A stretch of DNA of 64,000 nucleotides from Cetobacterium ceti (GTDB taxonomy: Bacteria > Fusobacteriota > Fusobacteriia > Fusobacteriales > Fusobacteriaceae), in NCBI RefSeq assembly GCF_900167275.1, contig NZ_FUWX01000006.1, positions 115,084 to 179,083 of the forward strand. Reading direction: 5' to 3'. Below the pieces are notes generated by a model that saw only the letters and a list, made by a program, of their open reading frames with translations, made no database searches and was not told the DNA's origin. The translations under genes were made by a program, and so were the position numbers. Below, piece after piece: positions 46,498 through 55,450 of this stretch (the first letter of the stretch is position 1; the number at the start of each line of letters is the position of its first letter).

Positions 46498-46585
46498 TGG
46501 TGCCTGGGGCGGGAATCGAACCCGCACGGTGAAAGTCACCACAGGATTTTAAGTCCTGTGCGTCTACCTATTCCGCCACCCAGGC
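46498..46585 (-). tRNA. tRNA-Leu (TAA)
   Basis: 88 nt, class II with a long variable arm and encoded CCA; anticodon loop CTTAAAA. First gene of the tRNA operon. Confidence 0.95.
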
Positions 46586-46616
46586 ATATTTGGTTGCCTG
46601 TCTTATTGACAAAATA

Positions 46617-46645
46617 ATAGTATCATACATGAAAAATATTGTCAA
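46617..46645 (-). promoter_or_regulatory. Promoter of the left tRNA operon
   Basis: On the minus strand TTGACA (46640-46645), 17 bp, TACTAT (46617-46622). Confidence 0.8.
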
Positions 46646-46669
46646 CATTTTTTTTATTTTTCTTTTATA

Positions 46670-46699
46670 TTTACAATTCTTCTATTTATAAGGTAAAAT
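46670..46699 (+). promoter_or_regulatory. Promoter of the ThrE-type exporter operon
   Basis: TTTACA (46670-46675), 18 bp, TAAAAT (46694-46699). Confidence 0.6.
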
Positions 46700-46732
46700 A
46701 TCTCTGTATTTTATTAAAGGAGTAAAAATAAA

Positions 46733-47503
46733 ATGTTAAAAGAAATTAAGGACCAATTTATTTTAAAAGTAGCTTGTTTAGCTGGAAAAATTGTACTTGA
46801 AAATGGTGGAGAAATTTACAGAGTTGAAGATGTTGTTTGTAGAATCGGAGCATTTTATGGTTTAAAAATTGAATGTTTTGCAACTTTAACTTGTATTATG
46901 GCATCTAGTACCAATGAAAATGGTGATATTTGTTCTCTAGTTAAAAGAATTTCCTCAAGAAGTACTAATTTAAACAAAGTTTTTCTTTTAAATAATGTTG
47001 TAAGATCCGTAGAAAAGTTTTCCTTTGTTGGTTTGCAAAAAGAATTAATTAAAATTTATAATGAAAAAGGAACTGAATTTTATAGAATTTTTATTGGTTA
47101 TTCATTAGGTGCAGGTTCCTTCGTTTATTTGTTTAAAGGAGATTATAGAGATTTCATTCCAGCATTTATCTCTGGGGCAATAACTGCTCTATCAGAAAGA
47201 TTATCTTCTTATTTACATATAAATGGATTTTTTACAAATACTGTTAGTGGAGCTATTTGTTCCCTTATACCATATTTATTTTATCACATGGGAATTATAA
47301 CTAATCCTTCAATAAGTATTATTTCAGCTTTAATGTTGCTAGTCCCTGGAGTTGCTTTTATCAATTCTATTAGAGATATTATTGCTGGAGATTTGCTTGC
47401 TGGAATTTCCAGAGCTGTTGAAGTTCTTATGGTTGGATTAGCCCTTGCTGTTGGAGCAGGATTATCCTTAAAATTACTTATGCTTTTAGGAGGATTATCA
47501 TAA
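46733..47503 (+). CDS. ThrE-type threonine/serine exporter, N-terminal subunit (DUF1212)
   Basis: A 256-residue protein: the cytoplasmic N-terminal domain (about 1-115, with AGKIVLENGGEIYRVEDVVCRIG) typical of ThrE/DUF1212 proteins, then about five membrane helices. It forms a split ThrE-like exporter of small neutral amino acids together with the next gene, whose ATG overlaps its stop codon (TAATG). Substrate not proven. Confidence 0.85.
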   Translation: MLKEIKDQFILKVACLAGKIVLENGGEIYRVEDVVCRIGAFYGLKIECFATLTCIMASSTNENGDICSLVKRISSRSTNLNKVFLLNNVVRSVEKFSFVGLQKELIKIYNEKGTEFYRIFIGYSLGAGSFVYLFKGDYRDFIPAFISGAITALSERLSSYLHINGFFTNTVSGAICSLIPYLFYHMGIITNPSISIISALMLLVPGVAFINSIRDIIAGDLLAGISRAVEVLMVGLALAVGAGLSLKLLMLLGGLS

Positions 47504-47958
47504 TGGGATTTATTTTTTCTCAGTTATTTTTTTCTTTGTCAGTTACTTATAGTTTCTGTTTAATATTTAATGTTAGAGGTAAAGCTAGTATTTTTTCAAG
47601 TATTGGTGGAGCAATGAGTTGGATGTCTTATTTAATAGGACTACATTATGGATGGAGTGATGGTTTTAATTATTTATTTGCAACTATGTTAATTGCTCTT
47701 TTATCTGAAATTATGGCCAGAGTTCTAAAAACTCCTGTAACAACTTTATTAATCGCTGCATTGATTCCCCTTGCTCCAGGTGGAGGAGTTTATTATACTT
47801 TATATTATTTAATTCAGAAGATGTATCATGAATCATTTTTAAAAGCAGTTCAAACTTGTGTAATTGCTGCAGCTATGGCTTTAGGGATTATAATAGTCTC
47901 TACTCTATTTAAAATTTATACTAATGTTTTACATAAAATAAAGCATCCCCATCAATAA
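47503..47958 (+). CDS. ThrE-type threonine/serine exporter, C-terminal subunit (DUF3815)
   Basis: A 151-residue membrane protein with about five hydrophobic helices and the DUF3815 core LIAALIPLAPGGGVYYTLYYLI (about 83-104). It is translationally coupled to the upstream DUF1212 gene by a 1-bp overlap. The pair corresponds to one full-length ThrE. A two-way terminator overlaps its end. Confidence 0.85.
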   Translation: MGFIFSQLFFSLSVTYSFCLIFNVRGKASIFSSIGGAMSWMSYLIGLHYGWSDGFNYLFATMLIALLSEIMARVLKTPVTTLLIAALIPLAPGGGVYYTLYYLIQKMYHESFLKAVQTCVIAAAMALGIIIVSTLFKIYTNVLHKIKHPHQ

Positions 47959-47975
47959 AATGGCGGATGCTTTAT
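47939..47975. terminator. Bidirectional terminator
   Basis: AAAGCATCC pairs with GGATGCTTT, between the exporter and the converging ABC operon. Confidence 0.75.
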
Positions 47976-48707
47976 TTAATATTTTAAAGTTTTACTTAAA
48001 AAATTTTTCAATTCTTCAGTCTTAGGATTATTTAAAACCTCTTCAGGATGACCCTCTTCTAATATTTTACCCTTATCTACATAGATTAAATAATCACCCA
48101 CAGCCTTTGCAAAGCTCATTTGGTGAGTTACAAGAATTAAATCTCGTCCCTCTCTTCTTAAATCCATTATAGTGTCTAAAACTTCAGATACTAAGTAGGG
48201 ATCTAATGCTGATGTTGGTTCATCTAATAATAAAAATTTTGAATCCAATGCTAAGGTTCTTATTATAGCAACTCTTTGTTGTTGCCCTCCACTTAATTGA
48301 TTTGGTTTTTTATTTTTATGTTCCGTTAATTTAAACTGTTCTAATAAATTTTCAGCTCGTTTATAAGCTTCCTTTTTTTCTAAATTATGAACTTTTTCCA
48401 AAGGTAAAATTATATTTTCTAAAGCTGATAAATGAGGAAATAAATTATAAGCTTGAAATACAACTCCTATTGTTTTTCTATATTCATTTAAATATTTTTC
48501 ATCAAAATTTATTTTCTCTCCATTGATTTCTATTCTCCCATCTTCTGGTGAAACTAACCCTGCTACGACTTTTAATAAAGTTGATTTCCCTCCACCAGAA
48601 GGGCCTATTATAACCAAGGAATGTTTATCTTTTATTCTTAAATTTAATTCACTTAAAACTTGCTGACTCCCAAATTTTTTACTTAAATTTTCTATATTAA
48701 GATTCAT
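47976..48707 (-). CDS. Polar amino acid ABC transporter ATPase (GlnQ type)
   Basis: A 243-residue ATPase. Walker A is IGPSGGGKST, the signature LSGGQQQR and Walker B LLLDEPTSALD. I chose the ATG at 48707 (AAGGAAG 7 bp upstream) over an in-frame TTG two codons earlier. The gene overlaps the permease gene by 11 bp. It drives uptake of a polar amino acid, probably with the orphan binding protein at 32.4 kb, since none is encoded here. Confidence 0.9.
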   Translation of the reverse strand: MNLNIENLSKKFGSQQVLSELNLRIKDKHSLVIIGPSGGGKSTLLKVVAGLVSPEDGRIEINGEKINFDEKYLNEYRKTIGVVFQAYNLFPHLSALENIILPLEKVHNLEKKEAYKRAENLLEQFKLTEHKNKKPNQLSGGQQQRVAIIRTLALDSKFLLLDEPTSALDPYLVSEVLDTIMDLRREGRDLILVTHQMSFAKAVGDYLIYVDKGKILEEGHPEEVLNNPKTEELKNFLSKTLKY

Positions 48708-49491
48708 ATGCAAACTTCCTTTCTAATCTTTTTGAAAAATAAGATATTGGATAAGTTAATATTATATACCCTAATGCTAATACTAAATAATTTTCTATAG
48801 GTGCAAATGTCAAAGAATCAACCTCTTGAACATTTTTTGTAAATTCATTCACTGCAATAATTGAAAGAAGAGAGGAATCTTTAATAAGAGAAGCAAATTG
48901 ACCAGCTAATGGAGGCATTATTCTCTTCATAAGTTGTGGTATAACAATATATCTGTATAATTGAATTTTATTAAGACCTAATGCTTTAGCAGTTTCATAC
49001 TGACTTTTATCGATACTTTCTATTCCCGCTCTTACTATTTCTGATACATAGGCTCCAGAAAATAAAGACATTATTAATATTCCCATTACATATCTATTTT
49101 CAATATCAACAGCTGTTCCTATTACATAAAAGAAAATATAAATTTGGACAATTAAAGGAGTTCCTCTAATTATCTCTATATAAAATTTACTCATATATCT
49201 TAAAAAAAGTATTTTACTTTTAGTAAAAAAAGCGGTTATTGTTCCCACTGTAACACTTGCTATAAGAGAAAAAAAAGAAATATTTACTGTCATCCAAAAG
49301 CCTATCCAGAATTTTTCTCTATAAGCTATTATTGTATCCTTCCATCTATAAGTATAATCTAATCGACTAAATGAAAAATATAAAACTCCTCCAAATAAAA
49401 GAAAAACTAATATTATATTAAATAAATTTATATTCTTACTTATTTTATCTTTCTCATTATCTAATAAAAAATATTTTTTTATTCTATTCAT
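48697..49491 (-). CDS. Polar amino acid ABC transporter permease (HisM/GlnP type)
   Basis: A 264-residue inner-membrane permease. After an N-terminal helix, the membrane domain carries the family motifs FYIEIIRGTPLIVQIYIFFY and the coupling loop ESIDKSQYETAKALGLNKIQLYRYIVIPQ. It overlaps the ATPase gene. No substrate-binding protein is adjacent, which is unusual for this family. Confidence 0.9.
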   Translation of the reverse strand: MNRIKKYFLLDNEKDKISKNINLFNIILVFLLFGGVLYFSFSRLDYTYRWKDTIIAYREKFWIGFWMTVNISFFSLIASVTVGTITAFFTKSKILFLRYMSKFYIEIIRGTPLIVQIYIFFYVIGTAVDIENRYVMGILIMSLFSGAYVSEIVRAGIESIDKSQYETAKALGLNKIQLYRYIVIPQLMKRIMPPLAGQFASLIKDSSLLSIIAVNEFTKNVQEVDSLTFAPIENYLVLALGYIILTYPISYFSKRLERKFAYES

Positions 49492-49554
49492 AAGCTCTCC
49501 TTTAAAAAAATTATCTATATTTATACTTATAAGTATTTCTTTTTTTTCCTTTTA

Positions 49555-49592
49555 TAAAAAAAAGAAGGTCTATAAAACCTCCTTTAAGAAGA
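49555..49592 (-). terminator. Terminator of the RluA-NUDIX-ALDH operon
   Basis: On the minus strand AGGAGGT pairs with ACCTTCT (one G.U) and is followed by eight U; it overlaps the end of the ALDH gene. Confidence 0.65.
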
Positions 49593-50834
49593 AAATATTT
49601 TTCCTATCTTTTTCATAAAATAATTTAAAATTTTTATATTTATATATGTCCCATCAAAAATAGTTCTCTCTTGAGAAAATGTTTCAAAGGAATATTTCCC
49701 GTGATATTTTCCAATTCCACTTGCTCCAACTCCACCGAAAGGAAGATATTTACTAGTAACTTGGAATAATGTTCCATTTATTGTTATTCCTCCAGCTTTT
49801 ATTTTAGAAATTTTTTCTTTATCTATATGTTTAGTAAAAATATAAATAGCAAGAGGTATTTCTTTATGATCTAATTTTTTATACTCTTCTTTTAAATTTT
49901 CATATTCTATAACTGGTAAAATTGGACCAAAAATCTCTTCTCTCATAATTTTTGAATTTTCACTTGGATTTAAAATAATAGTAAATGGAAAATCTGTTTT
50001 ATTATTATTTTCTTGATAAATTATATTTTCACCTATTAATAATTCTTTTAGCCTTTTTTTATTTTTTTCATTTATTATTTTTCCTTCTTTTAAAGAATTT
50101 TTTAAATATTTTTTTACATTTTCTAAAAAAATATCTAAGTTTCCCTTAGGAAGTAAAATATAATCAGGAGCTACACAAGTTTGTCCTAAATTTAAAAATT
50201 TGCCCCATAAAATTTTTTCCACACCTTTTTCAATACTTTCCTTATCTTCAATAATAACTGGAGATTTTCCCCCCAGCTCCAAAGTAATAGGAATTAATTT
50301 TTCACTGGCTTTTTTATAGATAATTTTTCCTACCTCTGTGCTTCCTGTAAAAAATATATAATTTATTTTTTCTTTTAAAATTTCCTCAATAGTTTCAGAG
50401 CCTCCTAAAACTATTTTATAATTTTCATTATGTAATTCTTCTATAATCTTTTTCAAGATTTTACTAGTATTAATTGAATATTCTGAAGGCTTTAATATTA
50501 TTTTATTTCCACTTCCCATAGCTCCTACAAGGGGTAATAATGCCAATTGAAAAGGATAATTCCAAGGAGATATAATTAAAACTTTCCCGTAAGGAATATA
50601 TTCAATATAAGATTTCCCTCCAAGTAAAAAAAATTCATTATAAATTTTTTTTCTTTTTTTCCATTTTTTTAAATTTTTTAAAAAATAATTTATTTCATTT
50701 ATAACTGGAAGATATTCAGAAAATAAAATATCCTCCTTTGATTTTTTTAAATCTAAATAAATACTCTCAAAAATTTCTTTTTTATTTTTTTCAATTATTT
50801 TTTTTAATAATTTTAAATCTTCCAATTCTTTCAT
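49584..50834 (-). CDS. Aldehyde dehydrogenase (class 3-like)
   Basis: A 416-residue NAD(P)-dependent aldehyde dehydrogenase. The catalytic Glu is in LELGGKSP and the nucleophilic Cys in GQTCVAPDY; FTGSTEVGK binds the cofactor. It is shorter than typical members (about 450), lacking part of the N-terminal helix region, but all catalytic parts are present. The C-terminal hydrophobic tail resembles the membrane-associated YwdH/AlkH group. It is the third gene of an operon with NUDIX and RluA genes (gaps 2-3 bp). Substrate unknown, probably a medium- or long-chain aldehyde. Confidence 0.87.
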   Translation of the reverse strand: MKELEDLKLLKKIIEKNKKEIFESIYLDLKKSKEDILFSEYLPVINEINYFLKNLKKWKKRKKIYNEFFLLGGKSYIEYIPYGKVLIISPWNYPFQLALLPLVGAMGSGNKIILKPSEYSINTSKILKKIIEELHNENYKIVLGGSETIEEILKEKINYIFFTGSTEVGKIIYKKASEKLIPITLELGGKSPVIIEDKESIEKGVEKILWGKFLNLGQTCVAPDYILLPKGNLDIFLENVKKYLKNSLKEGKIINEKNKKRLKELLIGENIIYQENNNKTDFPFTIILNPSENSKIMREEIFGPILPVIEYENLKEEYKKLDHKEIPLAIYIFTKHIDKEKISKIKAGGITINGTLFQVTSKYLPFGGVGASGIGKYHGKYSFETFSQERTIFDGTYINIKILNYFMKKIGKIFSS

Positions 50835-50837
50835 AAA

Positions 50838-51338
50838 TTATTTCACACCTAAATTTTTATATAATAAATATCCATATAAAGTTTTTAAATCTCTTGTTAT
50901 ATTTTCCACTTCCAATAAATCTATCCAATGAAGTGACAGATCTTCTCCTTCATCCAGTTGCTGCTCTTTCATAGTGGCTTTATTTTTTATTTTTATAATA
51001 TAAATATATAATCCCTCTGTGGTATATCCTGGCGAAACAAGTAAAGGTTTATCTCCTTCATATAAAATATCATAGTCCTCTCTAGAATATCCTGTTTCCT
51101 CTCTAACTTCCCTTATTAATGTTTCTAAAGAAGTTTCTCCCTCTTCCATAATTCCAGCTGGAATTTCTAAAAGATCTCCTCTATTTCCTGGCCTATACTG
51201 TTTTACAAGTAAAGTTTTATTCTCTTCACCATTAACTATAAATGCTCCTATAGCATTGGGTTTAGAAAGATATTCTAAATTCATATTTTTACTTGGATGT
51301 TTTTCAATTTTCACTTTTAAAAATTTCAATTTTTCCAT
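50838..51338 (-). CDS. NUDIX hydrolase (ADP-ribose pyrophosphatase type)
   Basis: A 166-residue hydrolase of nucleoside diphosphate derivatives. The NUDIX box is intact: [23 protein letters not shown] (about 63-85). The N-terminal beta domain and length match ADP-ribose pyrophosphatases, so ADP-ribose or NADH-like molecules are likely substrates. The gene lies 2 bp after rluA-like and 3 bp before ALDH. Confidence 0.88.
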   Translation of the reverse strand: MEKLKFLKVKIEKHPSKNMNLEYLSKPNAIGAFIVNGEENKTLLVKQYRPGNRGDLLEIPAGIMEEGETSLETLIREVREETGYSREDYDILYEGDKPLLVSPGYTTEGLYIYIIKIKNKATMKEQQLDEGEDLSLHWIDLLEVENITRDLKTLYGYLLYKNLGVK

Positions 51339-51340
51339 AA

Positions 51341-52228
51341 TTATCTCCCTTTTTTATCAAAAATTTTAAAAAATACATTTGGTATTTGAGATTCAAAAGA
51401 TACTTCTTTATTTGTAGTTGGATGAGTAAATTTAATTGTTTTAGCATGAAGTCCTAATCTTTTTATAAAATTACCTCTTGCTCCATATTTTTTATCTCCA
51501 CTAACTGGATGTCCTAAATCACTCATATGAACTCTAATTTGATTTTTTCTACCAGTTTCTAATTCTACTTCTAATAGAGATCCTAAATTACTCTTTTTTA
51601 ATGTTTTATAATTTGTTATAGCTAATTTTCCTCCATCTTTCTCAGAGTATGTAGAATATGTTACAAAAGCTTTATTTTCTTTTAGCCAAGATTTAATTGT
51701 TCCTTTTTCATTATTTACTTTTCCTTCCACTAAGGCAATGTAAATTCTTTCTTTAACTTTTTCATTCCAATTATCTTGAAGATTTTTTTTACTATTTTCA
51801 TTTTTAGCAAAAACCATTACTCCGGAGGTATCTCTATCTAATCTATGAACTATAAATATTCTATTTCTACTATTTTTTCCCTTTACATAATCAGTTAAAA
51901 TACTGTAGGCTGTTTTTTCTTTTTCCTTATTTGATGCCATTGATAATAATCCAGCTGGTTTATCAATTACTAATATATCCCCATCTTCATATATAATTTC
52001 AATTCCATTTAAATTTATAGTATTTCTACTTTTATTCAGATTTATTTCTATTTCATCGCCTAAAGAAAGTTCATAATTATATTGCTTAACAACTTTTCCA
52101 TTTACATTTATTTGTCCATACCCTAATAAACTTTTGATATTATTTCTACTTTTCCCTTGTAAATTTGCCATTAAAAAATCCATTAATTGACACTTTTCTT
52201 TAACTTTTAAACTTTGATTTTTTTTCAA
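51341..52228 (-). CDS. RluA family pseudouridine synthase
   Basis: A 295-residue enzyme converting uridine to pseudouridine in rRNA or tRNA. An N-terminal S4 RNA-binding domain (about 12-65) precedes the catalytic domain with the active Asp131 in [10 protein letters not shown]. The closing motif [23 protein letters not shown] is intact. Similar to RluD/RluC-type enzymes; the target base cannot be told by eye. First gene of a three-gene operon. Confidence 0.88.
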   Translation of the reverse strand: MKKNQSLKVKEKCQLMDFLMANLQGKSRNNIKSLLGYGQINVNGKVVKQYNYELSLGDEIEINLNKSRNTINLNGIEIIYEDGDILVIDKPAGLLSMASNKEKEKTAYSILTDYVKGKNSRNRIFIVHRLDRDTSGVMVFAKNENSKKNLQDNWNEKVKERIYIALVEGKVNNEKGTIKSWLKENKAFVTYSTYSEKDGGKLAITNYKTLKKSNLGSLLEVELETGRKNQIRVHMSDLGHPVSGDKKYGARGNFIKRLGLHAKTIKFTHPTTNKEVSFESQIPNVFFKIFDKKGR

Positions 52229-52336
52229 TTTTATTCCTCCGTTTTTTACTTATATTATACATTATAAAATTAAATTGTATTTTTTAAACATTTTTTTTAA
52301 ATCTCTTGTAAATATACCTATTTTAAGGTAAACTCT

Positions 52337-52360
52337 CAGTATATATACACAGTATATCAT
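52337..52360 (+). promoter_or_regulatory. Direct repeat upstream of the ROK regulator gene (possible operator)
   Basis: CAGTATAT occurs twice (52337-52344 and 52350-52357), 13 bp apart, in the divergent region between the RluA operon and the ROK regulator. This may be a self-regulatory site. Confidence 0.3.
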
Positions 52361-52419
52361 ACCGGGTTATTTTATTTTTGACTAAAACACTTGTTTCTTA
52401 TTCAAGAGGGGGGAATTGT

Positions 52420-53448
52420 ATGGAAACTAACACGATTTATCAAAAAAGAGAGAAACTTAAAAACAAATATAATCTTTTTAAGTTTATTTCTAAAGTGCAA
52501 ACTTTTACAAAATTAGATATTTCAACTGGACTAAATCTTTCTATTCCAACAGTATCTAAAATTGTAGATGATTTCTTAGATGAAAATTTAATTCTAGAAA
52601 TCGGATATACAGAGGGAGGTTTAGGTAGAAAATCTACTATCTATTCTTATAACTCAAATGCTTTTTATTCAGTAGGGGTACTGTTTGAAAATACTGGGAT
52701 AAAACTTTTAATTGTTAATTTAAATGGAAATGAAGTGAAAAAAACTATTTTAAAAAATCTAATTTTAACTGAAGATAATTTTGAAGTTATACTTAGAGAA
52801 ATTAATTCTTTTATAGAGATGTTTGATTTTAAAGAATTAATAAAAGGAATTGGACTTTCTTTCTCTGCTATAAAATTAAATGATGAAAATTATAAAAATT
52901 TAGTGGAGCAACTAAAAGTTCAGTTGGAAACTTATAATAAAATTGATGTATTTACAGATAGAATTGGAAAAACAGGAGCTATTTGTGAATATACTAAATC
53001 TAATGAAAAAAACTTTGCTTTTTTAAATATAGGAAATCATTCTGATGAAGTTGAAATTGCCTTAGTTATCGAAGGAAGACCTTTAGGAAATGGGAAATAT
53101 GCTCAAAATTTATCTCCTGATATTTCAACTTTGTCGTTAATTAAAGAATATGAAAATAAAACTGGGAAAAAAATTGAAGATTTTCACGAATTATTCAATG
53201 AAACTTTTCTAAAAAATAATTCTCATACTGAAATTTTCAATACTTATTTTGATAATATTTCAACCTTATTAAAACATATTCAAATTTTTTCAGATGTTGA
53301 AAAAATTATAATTGGAGGTTCTTTAGCTAAATATTCAAAAGAAATAGAAAATCTTTTACCTTTTAAAAATTTAGAATTCTCTGAAACTTTTGAAGATTCT
53401 CCTTTAATTGGAGCAGCTTTTTTACCTTTAAAAGAATATTTCCTTTAA
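52420..53448 (+). CDS. ROK family transcriptional regulator
   Basis: A 342-residue regulator. I chose the ATG at 52420 (AGAGGGGGG upstream); the longer frame has no ribosome site. An N-terminal winged helix (about 20-75, TKLDISTGLNLSIPTVSKIVDDFL) is fused to a ROK domain. The ROK part lacks the clear DxGGT phosphate loop and the zinc motif of the kinase at 16 kb, so it is a sugar-sensing regulator and not an enzyme. Its target is unknown; the next gene may be co-transcribed. Confidence 0.8.
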   Translation: METNTIYQKREKLKNKYNLFKFISKVQTFTKLDISTGLNLSIPTVSKIVDDFLDENLILEIGYTEGGLGRKSTIYSYNSNAFYSVGVLFENTGIKLLIVNLNGNEVKKTILKNLILTEDNFEVILREINSFIEMFDFKELIKGIGLSFSAIKLNDENYKNLVEQLKVQLETYNKIDVFTDRIGKTGAICEYTKSNEKNFAFLNIGNHSDEVEIALVIEGRPLGNGKYAQNLSPDISTLSLIKEYENKTGKKIEDFHELFNETFLKNNSHTEIFNTYFDNISTLLKHIQIFSDVEKIIIGGSLAKYSKEIENLLPFKNLEFSETFEDSPLIGAAFLPLKEYFL

Positions 53449-53473
53449 TAACTTTCATTTAAGGAGATGTTTT

Positions 53474-53854
53474 ATGAAAAAATTTTTTATCTTATTTACT
53501 CTATTTTCATCTTTTGCTTTTGGAGAATGGAAAGAAGTCGCTAAAACTCCTATTGGTAAAATAAATTTAACTATTTATAATAATCCTAAATATGAAGTTG
53601 CTGGGAGTAAATATTTTTCAAAAAATAAAGCTTTAATAGAAACTCTATTTTCACAAGAAAAAAGCTTATTGGAAAATAAACAAGAATTCTATGGTTTTAT
53701 TCTTGGTAAACAAGAATATAGAAATAAATATTTAGCTTTAAAATATGAAAATAATACTTATATTGAACTATATGGTAATAATTTAAAAGATATGGAAAAT
53801 AGTATAAAAGAATGGGGTATAGTAAAAAATACTTCAAAAGAAGATGTTCAGTAG
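53474..53854 (+). CDS. Hypothetical secreted protein, 126 aa
   Basis: Family not recognised. A signal peptide (about 1-17, ending FAFG) suggests a periplasmic protein of about 108 residues, rich in Lys, Asn and Tyr, with a central helix and beta-strands. It starts 25 bp after the ROK regulator with AAGGAG, so the two may be co-transcribed. The terminator overlaps its last codons. Confidence 0.6.
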   Translation: MKKFFILFTLFSSFAFGEWKEVAKTPIGKINLTIYNNPKYEVAGSKYFSKNKALIETLFSQEKSLLENKQEFYGFILGKQEYRNKYLALKYENNTYIELYGNNLKDMENSIKEWGIVKNTSKEDVQ

Positions 53855-53869
53855 AGCATCTTTTTTTTG
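53840..53869 (+). terminator. Terminator after the secreted protein gene
   Basis: AAGATG pairs with CATCTT around TTCAGTAGAG, followed by eight T. Confidence 0.7.
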
Positions 53870-53875
53870 TCTAAA

Positions 53876-53904
53876 ATATATTGCGACAAATTGTCGCAAT
53901 ATAT
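53876..53904. promoter_or_regulatory. 29-bp perfect palindrome upstream of parA (possible parS or operator)
   Basis: The arms ATATATTGCGACAA and TTGTCGCAATATAT are exact inverted copies around a single A. A further half-site CGACAA follows at 53905-53910. It lies about 85 bp upstream of parA, where partition operators or centromere sites are usual. Its GC-containing core stands out in the AT-rich surroundings. Confidence 0.55.
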
Positions 53905-53987
53905 CGACAATTTTATTTGATTATTTTATAAAACTAATTTATACTTGATATTGAAAACATAATTTATTTCTAAAGGGAGGTTTAATT

Positions 53988-54692
53988 TTGGGGAAAATTA
54001 TAACTATAAAAAATAATAAAGGTGGTGTAGGAAAATCTACTCTATCTAAAAATATAGCTCATGGTCTTGCAATGCTTAATTATAAGGTTGCATTAATAAC
54101 CTCTGATGCTCAAAATGATAGTTTAATCCTTTTAGGAGGATGGTTTGATAGCAATAAAGGATTTAAATCCTTTATTCAGACAAATGAAGAAGTTAGAATT
54201 AAAATTAGAGAGAATTTAGACTATTTTCCTATTGAAACCGATATTTTTGGAATTAATTTAAAAAATAAGATAATTTCCTCTTTCGAAAATTTAAAAAATA
54301 CTTATGATTACATCATAATTGATTGTGCTCCAGTTTTTAATGTTTTAAATGATATAGTTTTAGAAATTACAGATGAAATAATAGTTCCTATTAAATTAGA
54401 TAAATTAAGTACTGCTGGAATAACTAGATTATTAGAAAAAGCAGAAGGAAAAAAAATAACTCAAATAGTTCCAAATCTTTTTAGAAAAACTAAAATTTCC
54501 ACAGAATATTATAATAATCTAAAAAATTTCTTTGAAGATACAGGAGTAGTTTTAACAACTCCTATTCCTGAAACTGTTCTAGAAGAGCAACTTTCTGAAA
54601 AAGGAAAAAGTATTTGGGAAACAAATGCAAAAAAAGCTGAAGAACTTCAAGGTATTTATGGAGAAATAATTGGAGGAATTATTAATGGCTAA
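53988..54692 (+). CDS. parA: ParA family partition ATPase
   Basis: A 234-residue deviant-Walker ATPase that moves replicon copies to daughter cells. The motif KGGVGKST (Lys11-Thr18, with the signature lysine) and the Walker B-like YIIIDCAPVF are clear. There is no N-terminal DNA-binding extension, as in small type Ib ParA or chromosomal Soj. It starts at a TTG (53988) 7 bp after AAAGGGAGG. It overlaps the next gene by 8 bp and lies beside the rep gene and origin. Confidence 0.88.
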   Translation: MGKIITIKNNKGGVGKSTLSKNIAHGLAMLNYKVALITSDAQNDSLILLGGWFDSNKGFKSFIQTNEEVRIKIRENLDYFPIETDIFGINLKNKIISSFENLKNTYDYIIIDCAPVFNVLNDIVLEITDEIIVPIKLDKLSTAGITRLLEKAEGKKITQIVPNLFRKTKISTEYYNNLKNFFEDTGVVLTTPIPETVLEEQLSEKGKSIWETNAKKAEELQGIYGEIIGGIING

Positions 54693-55404
54693 AAATCCAA
54701 TTAATGTATTAGAAAAATTAAAAAAAGATTCTTTTAAAAAAAAAGAGATAGAAACTCAAATTATTGAAAAAGAATACAAAGTTACCTTTATAGAGGAAAA
54801 TATTCCACAAACTTTAGAAAGTAATTTTAATTATGATCTTATAAATGATATTACTATGAGAAAAGATTTATTATCCTATGAAATTGCTTTAAATAAAGCT
54901 AAAAGTACATATCATTCCACAGCTGGAGAAATTTTATATACTGCTAATTTAAAATATGCAAAAAATAAAAATGGTATTTTTACTCAGTGGCTAAATTATC
55001 TAAATATTAATAAAAAAACCGCTGAAAGACTTATAAATCGTTTTAAATTTTTAAAAGAATATTGTGTAACTGAAGATTTAAAGGAATATTTTGAAAGTTT
55101 ACCTCTTTCTTTAACTTATGAAGTTTCAAGCCCAAATGCAGATAAAATTTTAATTGAAGCTTTACTCAATAAAAAAATAACTACTCGTAAAGAATTTTTA
55201 CAGTTAAAAAATTCTATAAAAGATGTATCTAATAAAAAACCTTTAATTGAGAGCGACCTATTTAATCATTTTCAAAAATTAAATAATGAAATTTCTATTT
55301 ATTGCCAAAAGTCTCTTGATAACAATCCAAATACTAAAGATACTATAGAAAAAATTCTAAATTTAAATAATGAAATTTTATCTCTTTTAAATTCTTTAAA
55401 ATAA
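54685..55404 (+). CDS. Second par operon gene (ParB-analogous DNA-binding protein?)
   Basis: A 239-residue protein, start ATG 54685 with GGAGGAAT upstream, overlapping parA by 8 bp. I see no standard ParB/Spo0J N-terminal motif (no GxRR). The middle (about 95-175) is helical and contains TQWLNYLNINKKTAERLINRFKFLK, which looks like a helix-turn-helix. The C-terminal helix could dimerise. Position and features fit the centromere-binding partner of ParA, but this is inferred from context. Confidence 0.6.
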   Translation: MAKNPINVLEKLKKDSFKKKEIETQIIEKEYKVTFIEENIPQTLESNFNYDLINDITMRKDLLSYEIALNKAKSTYHSTAGEILYTANLKYAKNKNGIFTQWLNYLNINKKTAERLINRFKFLKEYCVTEDLKEYFESLPLSLTYEVSSPNADKILIEALLNKKITTRKEFLQLKNSIKDVSNKKPLIESDLFNHFQKLNNEISIYCQKSLDNNPNTKDTIEKILNLNNEILSLLNSLK

Positions 55405-55407
55405 TAC

Positions 55408-55447
55408 TAAGCACCAAGGTCTAATTTTGAAACTTGGTGCTTTTTTA
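55408..55447. terminator. Bidirectional terminator
   Basis: AAGCACCAAG pairs with CTTGGTGCTT, followed by T-runs, between the par operon and the converging rep gene. Confidence 0.85.
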
Positions 55448-55450
55448 TTA

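Noticed and set aside
52378..52419. Upstream TTG start for the ROK regulator
   Set aside because: No ribosome site before it, while AGAGGGGGG stands before the ATG at 52420.
53876..53904. The palindrome near parA as a transcription terminator
   Set aside because: No T-run follows it on the plus strand, it lies after a complete terminator, and the upstream gene already ends there; a protein-binding site is more likely.
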